DNA from: Ehretia macrophylla | Lineage: Eukaryota > Streptophyta > Magnoliopsida > Boraginales > Ehretiaceae | Assembly (NCBI GenBank): GCA_037974665.1 | Contig: CM075783.1 | Location: 10,979,262-11,043,261 of the forward strand | Length of the DNA stretch: 64,000 nt | Reading direction: 5' to 3' | In this document: in pieces, positions 11,282 through 23,412 of the stretch | How positions within the stretch are numbered: the stretch's first letter is position 1 | How the letters are laid out: each line of letters opens with the position of its first letter | Notes under the pieces: generated by a model | Seen by the model: only the letters and a program-made list of their open reading frames with translations | Told to the model about the DNA's origin: nothing | Databases searched by the model: none | Program-made: the position numbers and the translations under genes

Positions 11282-12704
11282 TTTGTAGTTGAACTAAGGG
11301 GCTAGTTTATAGGAAATTGAAATAGTTGTTAGTAATTGTCTTTTAATTGATTAGTTAAGTGTTTAGATGTACTTGTATAATATGTTTATGTATTTGGTGA
11401 AGATCTGTGAATTGGGTTGTATGGTTACTTAGAATGAATATGTCTATATCTTGTTATATTGCTGTTAATTTTATTGTATGTGTGAGGACAACCAACTTTG
11501 TTGTTCTTCTTTATGTGTTATCGAATTGTTAATTGCTACTTGTATATGCTATGTTGTGTTCTCATATCGATAGTTGCGTAACCTTATCGTCAGGCTAGAT
11601 GAAATAGGTTTCTCTGGGCCGCATCGGGCTTGCTAGGGTTGGTTGCTCTAACTCAGTGCTCTAGTCCCTCTCTCGCTAGGGATACCGCCCTAGAAGAATT
11701 AGGTCATAGGATTAACGGGGTGTTACATTTGGAGTACCCCTGTTGGTGTATAGGGATGCGGGCTTATGGATCTCGCTATAGATATCTTGTTTGAGGTTCG
11801 TGGCTTGTTGCTCGTGGTTCGTGCTTGTGACCGTCATTGTATCATTTTGAGGAACTCTCGCTTGGGCCCTAAGTCCTTGGAGAGTTACCAATGATTGCAT
11901 TATTTGCTTAAGTGTTATTTAATTTGTGTTATTAATTGAATCTCTTATGTTGACATGGTTCGTATGTGATTGTGTTTTTCTTTTTCTATTGTTTATACAT
12001 AACTTGTTACCTAGCTATAGTCCATTATAAGTCTTTAATTGTTTATTTGTTGTAATTGTTTAATTTTGATTCTTTTAAATGTATTGATTAACTTGTTTAT
12101 CTTAAGTGAGTTTATTATGTTATTAAATTTGTTGGCTTATTTGCATTGCACGAAAGGTTTTCAAAACTCCCCGGATAACTGTTCCCTCCCTCACTGAGAA
12201 ATAATGTTTTGGTCACCCCTCTTTCCAACATTTTACAGGCATGACAAAGATAGTTCGAGAGGTTGAAGAGAAGGATCAAGTGTTCCCTGATTGTTTGTAT
12301 CTTTGGTTGGATAGTTATGTGAATTTATGTAAAGTAAATTTGGTTATCTTGGCTTGTATTTCATTTTATGATCTCAAATGTAATTGTTATGTAAAATGAT
12401 GTAAGTAAAGTTTAGTTTGAAAGTTAATTAGAGTAGTATGATAACTTAGTAAATGTATTAGAATAGTATTATTTAAGTTCAGACATGTATGTACTTGTCT
12501 ATGGGAAAGAAAGCTAAAATAGTCTTATGGATTGGAGATGGAACTTTATATATATGTTTTGGAATGTTGTTTGTGTTGATTCTTCTGCGTGCAGGTTTGT
12601 GGATAGGCCTAAGAATAGGGGAAACTCTGTTTGTTTTCTCTCGTTTATCATGCCTTTGGAAATGAGATCAGGGACCTGATTCCGTGAGGGGTCAGGGCAT
12701 TACA
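11282..12704 (+). repeat. LTR fragment H, right part
   Basis: It begins with the TTTGT duplication and ends GTCAGGGCATTACA. In between are the shared LTR blocks in a diverged form: GTGAGGACAACCAACTTTGT near 11483, CCGCATCGGGCTTG near 11619, GGAGTACCCC near 11730, TCCCTCACTGAG near 12187 with a poorly paired stem-loop, TTCCAACATTTTACAGG near 12221 and GGGGAAACTCTG near 12618. No primer site follows; the next base belongs to a Tat-type pol. This suggests a solo or truncated LTR inserted in the Tat element, but its start is out of view. Confidence 0.65.
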
Positions 12705-13695
12705 TCAGCCCTGACATGAAAGAAGGTATAACAAATTTTCTTGCATTAAATGTCGATAAATTTGTTTGGTCTGCCACTAACATGACAAGGATAGATCTGA
12801 AAGTGGCAATACATTAATTGAATGTCGAATCAGCCTTTTGGCCTATCAAGCAAAAGTGTCAGCATGAAAAATCAAATCCTTCAAGAGGAAGTAATAAAGT
12901 TGTGGAAAAATAACCATATAAGGGAGATTGACTACCCGACATGATTGGACAATGTGGTACGGGTATCAAAAGGAGAAGACAAATGGAGACTATGTGTAGA
13001 CTTCATTGACCTAAACAAGACTGTCCAAAGGATTGCTATTCCCTGCCAAGGATTGATCAAATAGTAGATGTCACATTGGGATGTGAGATGTTGAGCTTTA
13101 TGGATACCTTAGAGGGGTATAACTAGATCCAGATGCCCCCCGAGGACAAGGAGTAGACTACCTTTATCGTAGATCGGGGAATCTATTGTTATAAGGTCAT
13201 GCTATTCAGGTTAAAGAATACAGGGGCAACCTATCAGAGGATGGTGAATAAGGTCTTCTCAGAGCAGATCAGGCATAACATGGAAATCTATGTCAATGAT
13301 ATGCTATTCAAAACAAGGATGCTTGGACACAAGTAGATGACCTGGGGGATGCCTTCTCGATCATGGGTAAGGTTAAAATTAAGCTGAACCCTAAGAAGTG
13401 CACCTTCGGGGTCAAGGCGGGAAAGTTTCTGGGATTTATGGTGACCAGTAGAGGAATAGAGGCCAACCTAGAGAAGATTCAGACAATTCTGGACCTCGCT
13501 GAGGAACACAAAGGATGTGCAAGTGTTAGTGAGGAAGGTAGCTACCTAAGTCAGTTCATGTCTAGGTCGGCAGATAAAGGTACACCATTCTTCAAGGTGC
13601 TCAGGAATCCGAAGGATTTTCAGTGGACAGAGGAGTGTCAGCAAACATTTGGTGGATTGATGCAGTACCTCAACTTATCTCCCTTGCTGTCCTGA
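12705..13695 (+). pseudogene. Tat-type reverse transcriptase remnant
   Basis: Translation in pieces gives a typical Tat RT: a FLALNVDKFVWS-like start near 12740, the SFMDTLEGYN region near 13093, the MEIYVNDMLFKT active-site region near 13280, and KLNPKKCTFGVKAGKFLGFM then GIEANLEKIQTI at 13380-13480. The last motif, with GIEANPEKI in intact relatives, is a good marker of Tat/Athila RT. The enzyme would copy element RNA into DNA in virus-like particles. It is broken. Confidence 0.75.
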
Positions 13696-13699
13696 CCTA

Positions 13700-14030
13700 A
13701 GAAGGGAGATGATCTATATCTGTACTTGGCAAACTCAGTGACAGTAGTGGCAACAACCTTGATTAGGGAGGAAGGGAAGATACAGAAGCCGGTGTATTAT
13801 ATTAGCAAAATACTCCAAAAAGCAGAGTTGAGGTACCCAACGATAGAGAGGATAACTCTGGCGCTGGTTATGGCATCGAGGAAGTTAAGGCATTACTTTG
13901 ATGGACATCCAACTCGAGTAATGACTGACATGCTGCTTAGGCAGGTACTCAATCAACTCGAGCTCTCGAGACGTTTGCTTAAGTTGTCGGTCGAACTCAG
14001 TCAATTTGGCATCAGTTATTAGTTACGGAC
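13700..14030 (+). pseudogene. Tat-type RNase H remnant
   Basis: It encodes YLANSVTVVATTLIREEG, then VYYISKILQKAELRYPTIER and LRHYFDGHPTRVMTD, the usual order of the Ty3/gypsy RNase H that degrades the RNA strand after copying. It directly follows the RT and precedes the second RNase H. Confidence 0.75.
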
Positions 14031-14540
14031 AACAATCAAGGGCCAAGCCATGGCAGAATTTATAGTAGAATGCACGGGGGCCATAGAACTACATAAGCTA
14101 TCTCAGCCTTAGGCCATTCAGGTCAATGGAACATCGGGGAAATAGGGCAGTGGGCTAGGAGTCGTCATCACTGACGAAGGTAATGAGATGCAGGATTCAT
14201 TGAAGTTCGAATTCCCGGCCTCAAAAAATGAATATGAGGCGCTAGTTGAAGGTCTAAAAACTGCCAAGTCACTGGGAGCTCAAGTTGTAGACATTGCTAT
14301 GGATTTGCAAATCATGGCGAATTAGGTATTGGGGGAGTTCGACGCAAAGGATCTGGACATGGCAGCATATCTAGCCAACATAAAAGAGTTAACCTCTGAT
14401 TTTAGCAAATTCAGTATTCAGCAGATCCCGAGGGAAGAGAACGAGAAAGCTTACGCCTTGTCCAAGTTGGCACTCAGGATCGACAACCCGATCTCAATAC
14501 AAGTGAGCAAGGTCAAGCGACCTAGCATCAATCTCTGAGG
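14030..14540 (+). pseudogene. Archaeal-type second RNase H (aRNH) remnant
   Basis: The translation contains VNGTSGK, GSGLGVVITDEGNEMQDS, NEYEALVEGLKTAKSLGA and FSIQQIPREENEKAYALSKL. These match the order of the additional RNase H found in Tat-lineage elements (DGSS..GSGAG..., NEAEYEAL..GL..A..LG, ..VPR.EN..AD.LA.L). Its presence is the main reason to place the element in Tat. It is broken. Confidence 0.75.
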
Positions 14541-15660
14541 AAAGAAGGTAGTTGTGATTGAAGATGAGGTTCAGTGGATGAAGCCAATTTGGGATTTCTT
14601 GGAGAAAGGCATAACCTCTCCAAGTCAAGGTGATGCTCGAAGCCTCGAGCAACAGGCTTCCAGGTTCACCATCCTTGACGGTCAATTGGATAAGAGGTCA
14701 TTTATTTGGCCACTGCTCAAACGTGTGAATATAGAAAAAGAGTAATATATCTTAAGGGAAATCCACGAAGGTGTGTGCAGTAATCACATCGGGCCTAGAC
14801 ACTGGCGAGGAAAGTGTTAAGGTAGGGATACTTTTGGTCGACCTTAAAGTCAGACGGCCAGGAAATGGTCTGAAAATGCGACAGGTGTCAGCGGTTTGCC
14901 AACATGCCCCGGGCACCAACAATCAACCTAGTAGGGATAAGTGAACCGTGGCCCTTCGCTCAATGGGGCTTGGATATCATCGAGCCACTATTATAAAGCA
15001 CTATGGGTCGAGGCTGAGGCAGTCTCAAAGATGACAGAAAAGGCAGCTTGGAACTTTGTGTGGAGGTCAGTGGTCTGTAGGTTTGGGATACCTTGGGTCA
15101 TGGTCAAAGATCACGGAAAACAGTTTGATTCAGCATACTTCAAGAGGCAGTGCAAAGAGCTCGACATATTACTAAGATTTATGTCAGTAGCACATCCACA
15201 ATGCAACAGTCAAGTAGAGATAACTAATAAAGCTATTTTGCAGGGCTTAAAGAAAAAATTGACCGAGGCCAAAGGGCTATGGGCAGAGTTGCTTCCAGAG
15301 GTCCTCTGGGCATAGAGGACAATGCCCAGCATAACTACTGGAGATACCCTGTATAGTATGACCTTCAGGACAGAGGCGGTTCTTCTAGTCGAAGTCGGTT
15401 CGTCAACCCGTAGAGTCCTCGCTTATGAAGAAGAAGTGAATAACTAGGCACTCAGGGAAGACTTGGACCTTGCGGAGGAATTCTGGCAGAAGGCCCAAAT
15501 TAAGATGCTGGTCAAGAAACAAGCAATACCTCAGAACGTCTCCATGAAGGTTTATCGCCGAGCTATGAATGAGGTAGATCTGGTCTTAAGGAGAGCCTGC
15601 TTCAAGCCAGACCCCACACAGGGGAAACTTAGAATATCTAGCATCTGAAAAATACCCTGT
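14540..15660 (+). pseudogene. Tat-type integrase remnant
   Basis: After a connecting stretch, the region near 14760-14930 carries the zinc-binding part (IHEGVCSNHIGP, then CQRFANM). The catalytic core follows with FGIPWVMVKDHGKQF near 15084-15128 and RFMSVAHPQCNSQVEITNKA at 15175-15234. The C-terminal part near 15460-15650 has the MKVYRRAMNEVDLVLRRACF stretch typical of the Tat integrase end. It would insert element DNA into the genome. It is broken. Confidence 0.75.
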
Positions 15661-15739
15661 GTAATTTGAGTTGATTTTATAAAAGACCTTCCAAAATTTA
15701 ATGAAAAAAATAGACATTCCCTTCAAATTAGTGTTATGG

Positions 15740-16185
15740 AAGTCAATTACGGTCGTATGACCAACGACACCAAGTCGAACTACTACTGTGTGGAAAACAA
15801 TTCACGAGCTGAAACTTCGTTCGTATGAACAATGGCACCAAGCCGTATGGCAAACAGCTCATAAGCTGAAACTTCGTTCGCATGAAAAACGGCACTGAGC
15901 CGAACTGCTAGCGTATGGAAAACAACTCACGAGCTGAAACTTCGTTTAGATGAACAACGACACCGAGTCAAACTGCTGTCGTATGACAAACAACTCACGA
16001 GCTAAAACTTCATTTGTATGAACAATGGCACTAAGCCAAACTGTTGTCGTATGACAAATAGCTCACGAGCTGAAACTTCATTCGTATGAACAATGACACC
16101 AAGCCGAACTACTACCGTATGGCAAATAGCTCACGATCTGAACTTCATTTGTATGAACAATGGTGTTGAGCCGAGGTTGCGTCCA
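15740..16185 (+). repeat. Tandem repeats of about 65 bp downstream of Tat pol
   Basis: Six to seven imperfect copies of a roughly 64-67 bp unit, each with GTATGAACAATGGCACC, then AAGCCGAACTGCT, then CAAACAGCTCACGAGCTGA and AACTTCGTTC. Copies differ by scattered substitutions. Such arrays between pol and the 3' LTR are known in Tat/Ogre/Retand elements. Confidence 0.85.
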
Positions 16186-16489
16186 ATGAACCAACAACGT
16201 TAAATCCTGCAAACTAATCTCTCACGAGCTGAGCTTGTGGATGAAAGATCTGACGATGCTAAAGATTATCGACTACTAAGGAGCTTATTGCCCTTTGGTC
16301 GGGGATCAACCAAGATGCATAAACCATAAGGACATACGCGTAAAGAAAACAAACAAAGGCATGACAACATGAATGCACAATGAAAAATGAAAGTACTCAT
16401 TGAAAATGATAAACTTTTCATTAAACAAAATCTGGAAGTTACATCAGGAAGCAAAGAAAAGAAAAATACAAGCCCCCCTATCCTACTCA

Positions 16490-17018
16490 ACAAGATGCTG
16501 ATCTTGACCTTCTTGATCGACCTCCTAGCCAGCTGCAACTAAGTCTCCTTCCTCGGCCTGGTGGTCACCAGTAAATCGGTACTCGTCGACATTCAGGAAT
16601 GAGAGGTCGAAATCAAGATTGTGTTGAGCAGCAAAGTCCTCTATCCTGAGGCGACCTTCTCAAGCTCCATTCTTCCTGGCCTCCTCGTACGCTGGCTCAA
16701 CGAAGTCAAGGAACTTGTTGAAGCTCTTAAAACCTACAATGGCCTTAGCTTGGATGGTCAGGATCTCAGCCTCCTTTGTCTTCAGCTTCTTTTCAAAAGC
16801 AAATTTCAGCATGTCCAGCTGACCATTCAGGTTATCGATCTTGGCCTAGGCTTTCTTCAGGTCCTTGGCACTTTTATCTTGAACGTCCTTCAGGTTGGCC
16901 TTCCCATCGGCCACCTAGTCCCTTAAGTCCTTGACCAGTCATATCGACAATGGAATTCGTCATATACCTCCTTGACCATACCAGCAGTAGCTGAAAATTC
17001 GGTCATGAGCTCGGCGAC
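16490..17018 (-). pseudogene. Antisense coiled-coil ORF of the Tat element
   Basis: Read on the - strand, segments give AELMTEFSATAGMVKEVYDE, then DNLNGQLDMLKFAFEKKLKT, FKSFNKFLDFVEPAYEEARK and IEDFAAQHNLDFDLSFLN. The charged, leucine- and lysine-rich middle looks like a coiled coil. Tat-lineage elements are known to carry an extra ORF between pol and 3' LTR, often antisense. The TTTTTTCAG before the first segment (rc of about 17019-17027) looks like a splice acceptor. It is broken; function unknown. Confidence 0.55.
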
Positions 17019-17099
17019 CTGAAAAAAGACGAAAGAGAAAAATGTTAATATCTCAAGGTCGGGCAATACGAATTCAAAAATAGAGATACCTTTGATGGT

Positions 17100-18967
17100 T
17101 ATTACTAGGGTTCTATTACATAGATTACTAACTATTTCAAGCATCAAAAACTTAATCTATGGCAGTGGAAGCAACAAGAACCGAAAACCAAGCAAATACA
17201 TATAAAACATGCTAGCATACATTTGTATAACGCTGTTTAAATTTTGCAGACAGATTTCATTACCCTAAGTATTAGCGACAAAACTCAACACTACAATATG
17301 CTTACCACGCTATGGCTGCAACGAGTAGACACCACTCCTCCTTGATTGCCTTGGTTGAAAGTGCCATACTAATGGAAGAAGAAACTCGCGGCTAAAGAAG
17401 AAGGCTCAATTGATCTTCTCTTCTATTCTAATTCCAAGCTTTGGTAGTATTCGTTGTGGGATGAGTCACTCAACTTTTTCCTCTCTATGGTCGTGTGGTG
17501 TTCTTTCAAGAGAAGAAATTATGAAAAAACTTTACATTTTTTCCTTTTTGTTGATCTTGTATTAGCTTAGCAAGAGTCCTGAGTGACTCGTGTGTTTTAT
17601 GAGTACTAGGAGACCTAAGAACTGCACTTGCATATAATAATGTATCTGGACAACAGGTTGTCCACATTATTAATGCAGATAATATGCTAGATAATCTATT
17701 GCATTATCTCTTTATTTATCTTTATGAATTTTCATATCTTTAAACAAATAACGATAAATCCATAAAATAAAGAATTCTACAATAATAGCTAGCCTATAAT
17801 TCAATCTTCCTACTTTCCTAATCTATCCACACGACTTCCTCTTGCTAAATACAAACTCCACATGCCATTCTTAGAGAAAAGGAAAGTATACTTACCAATA
17901 TGAAAATTAGCTAGAAGTGGGACTAAAAGACATATTCGCCCTAGCTACAAAATGACTAAAATGCCCCTGTTAGACCCTAGCTGTATTTTATTCATTTTAG
18001 CATTTGCTTATTCTACTAAAGAGCTGTGACTGCACTCTACAATAAATACTAATTCCCCAAAAGTTAGTCAAACAATGTTTGACCTTTGTCTTTGACCTAC
18101 TAAGTATAAAAGACCAAAATGCCCCTCTATGTAGAACCCACAATCAATGCTAGGTCTTAACCTTGTACAATCAACCTTTCTTGATTACCACTATTTTTTG
18201 TGCCTCTAATCCTGCAATAATCATCATCTAGATACTATTCTCTTGATCCAAAGAGCGACCCGTAAGTTCAATATCTAAATATAATCCCGCTTGACTATAT
18301 TATTAAGTACTTAGGTTTCGATGATTAATAGGATGTCACAAAGAGGTTATAACCCACCAATTAAGATGTCATCGAATGACTTGACCCATATGCATGTGCC
18401 AACTAGTCAAGTCCATGTATCCACAACATAAAGCTGTTGACCTATATAAGATGACACCCATAGTGAATCAAAACACATGTCCTTGAGTTCATTAGACATG
18501 CACATATGCTCAAGAACTATAGCATTGGTCTCTTAGTAGCTTGAGATGTTTCTGATCTTATACAAGCGATAGTACTTTTACAGAGATCATATCTACTATG
18601 GTTCAATTCAATGTACTCTCATGCACTAATGAGAAAATTCCAGAAAGCTCCTCAAATGACCAAGGTAGGTCACCCTACCAAATAGGAGACTCTCTTATTA
18701 TAACATTCCATAGTAAAGTGTCCAACTTTACTATACGGTTATGAACCTATAGTTTAGATTTAAGCCTCACGGCATATACCTTCTGTGCGGATCACCGTAC
18801 ACCTATGCCATTCACTCAAATCAAGGAGCCTTAGCATGCATATATAGCGAGAATATAATGAGAATATAGAGATGTTCATGTAAGATGCACTAATTATTAA
18901 TTGTTATAATATCCCTTTACTGAGATGTCTTATTGTAAATGGTCTTTAGGGCATAGAATTCCTAACA
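17100..18967 (-). repeat. Copia 3' LTR (minus orientation)
   Basis: On the - strand it starts TGTTAGGAATTCTATGCCCT at 18967, directly after a purine-rich GTGCAAGTAGGAG. It runs to about 17100, where TGTAATAGAACCCTAGTAA precedes the Tat DNA. The inner end is approximate (17096-17110). It contains no gene. On the - strand it carries stretches such as GTACGGTGATCCGCAC and GTTGCTTCCACTGCC that fit a copia LTR with its end near 17100. Confidence 0.6.
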
Positions 18968-21195
18968 TACTCCTACTTGCACTAAATAGCACTACCACCA
19001 ACATAATCTAACACACTTTGCCTTCACTAGAGTATAGAATACTCTCTCAGTAAGAATTTTGAGTAAAACAGGGACTGCTAAACTATCTACTAAAGCTATC
19101 TTCTCTATCACATTCGCCCATTTGGGCAAGTTCCCGAACTTAGTAGTGCTCTCACTAAATAAGCTTCCTATATAGTGGTTCCTTATGTTCCTCTTGATAA
19201 TATGTCTTTATAGTACATAGCTACGAAGCTTCCAGTACTATAGCGAAAACTCTAATTCTATTCAGAATTACCCGAGTTACTTTCTCTCTTCCCTGCAGCT
19301 TCCGCTAGAGCCGCAAACTCTGATCTCTATGGTTGAGTTGATAATACCAAACTGTCATCCCTCATTGAGTTAATACTACTTAATTGTCATCCCTCCCAAC
19401 CTCTCTGGATTCTATATGACTGCTTTTCGAAATATTATACACTTTTAAGGTATAAAGATACCAGATAGATATATCAGCATATAGTGTCTCTTTGTCCTAA
19501 GATACTTGAGTACATGCTTATCTATCACTTAATAACCTGATATTAGATATTTGTTTATCATGGCCATGGCAAAACAAATATCTAACATGAGACGGAATCA
19601 TGATACACACTTGATTTCCAATTGCTGACGCACATGGAAATCCATTCATCACTTCTATCTCATTACTTGTCTCCCAAACAATAATCTTGAGATAGAGATG
19701 CTCCATATTTGAAGGGTAATGCTCCCTTTTCATGGAGACTTGTATGCCAAAACCAATTTATGTCTTCTCTAAAAATGAACCTTAAAACAATATTAGTGTC
19801 TTAGCTTTGCAACCTCGCAAAGACTTAATGTCCAAGACACATTTCACTTTGTTTCAATCTCTTCATTTTTGTTCCAGGAAGACTTCTAGATCATAATAGT
19901 ACATGCACACTTGCAATCAAGAGTACTCCTTAATAATCTTCTTTGTTCTTTTACACATGCAGGGCTCACTAACATTTTGATCAAAACAAATTTGATCAAG
20001 TCTAATATTCTAGTACCTTGGATGTCAGCTTTATCCAAATAAATGGACTTTCAAGCCTACTGATAGTACATTCTTGAACCGAATATCATACTTCTAGATC
20101 CATCGACTTCTACCCAAGAAAAATTTTCTTGGTATCTACTTGTCATATCTGGCAACCAAGATAACTACCAATGACAAAAAAGTGTCTAGATAGACTCGAG
20201 CCTGATCATTTGTTAAGACATCTTCTTATAATCGGTCCATTCCTTTCTAAGAGAGCTTTGCAATCATGTCTGGCTTTGAAGATTCTCATCTTCTTGATTA
20301 TCTACTCTACTTACTGCATACTTATTATTCATACCCTATGCGATTTGTGTATTTGGGAGTGATGATTAACGGTTCCATACGTCTGTATGTACATAGATAA
20401 CTACTTTGTGATCTGTAGGATCCATTACTAGAATATTAGAGTTGGTTCCGAAGAGAAACTCTCTGAAGTAACTATCTAGGAATCTAGAATTCCTTCTATT
20501 ACAACATAGTTCCATCTATTCATAAGAACTAGATTACTAATAATCTACAACCTTTTTAATGCTAAGGAAGTCTAAAACTCTTAGTTTTAGAGTTATATCT
20601 GAGTCAAGTTATTGGAAAAATTCATACAACGTTCCTCTAACTACTTAGCTTGGACACTATACTGTATCCTCTGTTCTTTGGTATTGTAGAATGTTCCCTA
20701 CATTGTATTTTTTGGATGATCTATGCAATAGTATGTGTCCGATCTTGGTTTCCTATTTCTTAGCATAGCTATTCAGTACATAGGCTGGACAATCCTTAAA
20801 TGGACCTTGTGCCAAAACTAGGTCCTAGCCTAATCCATAGTACTAGGGAGTCCTAAGTACTGATTTAAATAAAACCAAGATTGACATCATAATCTTCTAT
20901 TTTACTTGCATATTCCAAAAGAATATTATCAAAGATTCTTGGGTCACCCATAGATCTTACTATATTCGATAGAATACAATTGGTTTTTTCAAACACACCA
21001 TTATACTTTCGTAAAAACCCGGTGTAGTCACTTGAGTCACAACCAAGTAGTCCTTAAACTCACCTAATAGATATTCACTTTCATGATCAATTTGAAGTAC
21101 TACGATTCGCATATATAATTGTCGTTCTGTCTAAGCCTAAAAATGGTCAAATGTTGCGTTATGCGGTACAAAATCAATCTTCTAATGATCATCTA
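18968..21195 (-). pseudogene. Copia integrase, RT and RNase H traces
   Basis: On the - strand, 21150-20850 gives an integrase-core-like stretch (IDHESEYLLGEFKDYL and following). 20790-20640 resembles the integrase-RT linker (KKYNVGNILQYQ). 19690-19560 gives MNGFPCASAIGNQVCIM, which matches the copia P-Y-A-S-A-[IV]-G-S-[LV]-M-Y-A-M region. 19330-19230 gives EFAALAEAAGK, the E-A-E-Y-x-A-x-x-E-A-A-K region of RNase H. Reading frames are destroyed almost everywhere, so domain limits are rough. Confidence 0.6.
21191..21195. repeat. Target site duplication ATCTA (left of G)
   Basis: ATCTA here and ATCTA at 29195-29199 flank element G exactly. Confidence 0.9.
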
Positions 21196-23274
21196 TGTGA
21201 GACCCCGAATTTGCTCTTATTTGCAATTATATGTTTTGACCTGTTTATATATTATTTGAATTAAAATGTGATAATTATGTGATTATTACTTCAATTACAT
21301 GATAAGAGAGTATTCATGAAATTTTCATAGAAATCTGCATTGAAAATTTTATCATTGCTTTTTGTGAATAGTATTTGAAGACACATCCGCTAGAATTTTG
21401 AAACTAATCTTTTAAACATTTTAATACCTAGTCCTCGAATATTGATAGACCCGCGTTTGATAAAAATTGATTCTGAAACGAAATAAAAATTTAAATAGAT
21501 TTAAAACCTAGTCCTCGAATATTAATAGACCCGAGTTTGATAAAAATTGATTATGAAATAAAATAGAAATTTAAATAGACTTTTCGGGCGAAAAGTAGCA
21601 TTTTTGAGTCAAATAGTGATTTCTGCTAAACACGATTCTTGCGTTGACTTTCGTTGACCTAGTATATATTAATATAAATATATTTATATGTGATATTAAA
21701 TGATTTTAGATTAATTGTGCATTCAAACGACATTTGAAAATAAATAATATGACTCTTCATCTTCTTTTGCAAAAGTGAGTTTTATACCCTAGTTGTATGT
21801 ATATGTATGCATTTATATAATGTTGTCAACTATTTTTACTTAACTAAATATAGTATAAGTGTTAGTATATATATATATGAATAAAGGCTTAAAACAACTA
21901 AAATAACCAAAGTTGTCAACTTTGACTTTTGTTAAAATGTTGACTTTGCATTATATTAGCTATTATACATACAAAATACACCAAAATCAGACAAAACACC
22001 ATAAAAACACACCAAAAAATGTGAGCCATGGAGGAAGAGAGAAAATTGGTATTTTTCAAGGGTTTTCAACCATTTTTGAAGAAAAAACTCAATTCAAGGC
22101 CAAATCATTCCGTTCAAAGCTTGTTTTTGCTTGTTGGGCACCTATTCTACCTATTTCTAGCCTTAGTTTGCATCAAAAGTGAGGGAAAACCTAGATATTT
22201 TTTAAAGTTTGTGTCAATTTTTAGTTAATGCATTTGTAGTGTTATTTTGTTAAATTGATATTAGATTATTGTTAAGTAGATGATAAGGACCAACTTAGTG
22301 TATTTGTTGCCATTTTAAACGGTAGTAGCATGTATTTAAATTGATAATTCGGCTTATATTTGAATAATTGTTGTTGTAAAAGTTGAAATTGAGTTGTAGT
22401 TGCTTCTATAGGCTTGTTAATTATTGTGTAGTAATGTTGTAATGCCAAAATTTCAATTTGAATGCCATAGCAAAAGTTGAAAAAACCGGCCATGAGCACA
22501 TTGCCATTTTTAGCTTGTTGGTCTTGTTTTGGGTGGCTTTTGGTTGGTTTCCGAGGGGGTTAATGTAGTTGCATATGTGGTTGAGTGATAGGAAAAGGTT
22601 CGGGGGTTGTTTGATTAGTAGATTGTAAGTTATGAATTTTAGAGATTTGTGTAGTCTTTCTTTGAAATGCTAAAATGTTGTCTTTAGTTGGTTGGTGGTG
22701 TTTGAGTAGTTGTTTAATGGATTATTATTGAATAGGTTTGGGTTTGGAAGAATATTGAAATGTGTGTTAAGTTGGGTGGCCTATTTTGTCATCTAACTTG
22801 GTTGTCTTAGTTGTTTAGTTAATGTTATGTTGATTAAAGTATTGTTAACTGATTGATGATTGATGATGCTCTGGAGGACAACCTACTTTGTTTTCTTCTC
22901 AGAATATGAGATGTTTATTATTATTGTCATGAGTCTTGATAGTGTATGCTACCTCTCAGGCAGCATTGGGCTATCGGGTTGATAACGACATTACTATCAT
23001 AGACTACCCCTATCTCGCATGGGCGGAGATGCCATGGAGGGAAGAGCTAGATGAGGTACCTCTGGTATGTATTATAGGAGCTACAAGTAGTTGGTTGAGA
23101 TCGTGATGGCGTATAGAGCTACACCAACTAGTATATCCTTTCGCAATTGAATGGTTATTTATATGGCTTGAATTGAAATGTTGATGTTAGTGAAGATTAT
23201 TGTGTGTTATTGTTCATTGGATGATTTCCCAAGTGGTGAAGTAAATGATTTCAAAACATCTTTTGAATTATCAC

Positions 23275-23298
23275 TGAGCTTTGTTATATATAAGTTCA
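23275..23298 (+). promoter_or_regulatory. LTR stem-loop, G 5' LTR
   Basis: TGAGCTT and AAGTTCA arms (one G-U pair) around TGTTATATAT, followed by CACCCTCATTCATTTATTATTCAGG, with an acceptor-like TTATTATTCAGG end at about 23323. Confidence 0.6.
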
Positions 23299-23324
23299 CC
23301 CTCATTCATTTATTATTCAGGTGT

Positions 23325-23412
23325 AACTGAGCCAGAGTTTGGGTACGTCCCTCAAAAGGCTGAAAATGTGCCTTTTGTTTAGGAGTCGTATGTGCTTGGG
23401 TCTTATCCATGA
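23325..23412 (+). other. Short frame after the acceptor-like site, G 5' LTR
   Basis: In the frame starting GTAACTGAGCCAGAG it reads VTEPEFGYVPQKAENVPF and later SYVLGSYP then stop. The G 3' LTR copy (28667-28753) has the same frame. This copy is not continuously open. Function unknown. Confidence 0.35.

Larger units (their letters stand above)
12705..17095 (+). mobile_element. Decayed Tat-lineage Ty3/gypsy element (partial)
   Basis: A + strand pol is followed by a tandem repeat block and an antisense ORF, before the copia LTR begins. A second RNase H domain between RNase H and integrase, tandem repeats downstream of pol and an extra ORF on the opposite strand are recognised traits of Tat/Retand/Ogre-type elements. 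No LTR of its own, gag or protease is visible. It is heavily broken (more than ten breaks) and clearly old. Confidence 0.75.

Noticed and set aside
16200-16480. Possible start of a Tat 3' LTR
   Set aside because: No TG...CA boundary, purine tract or second copy could be found to support it.
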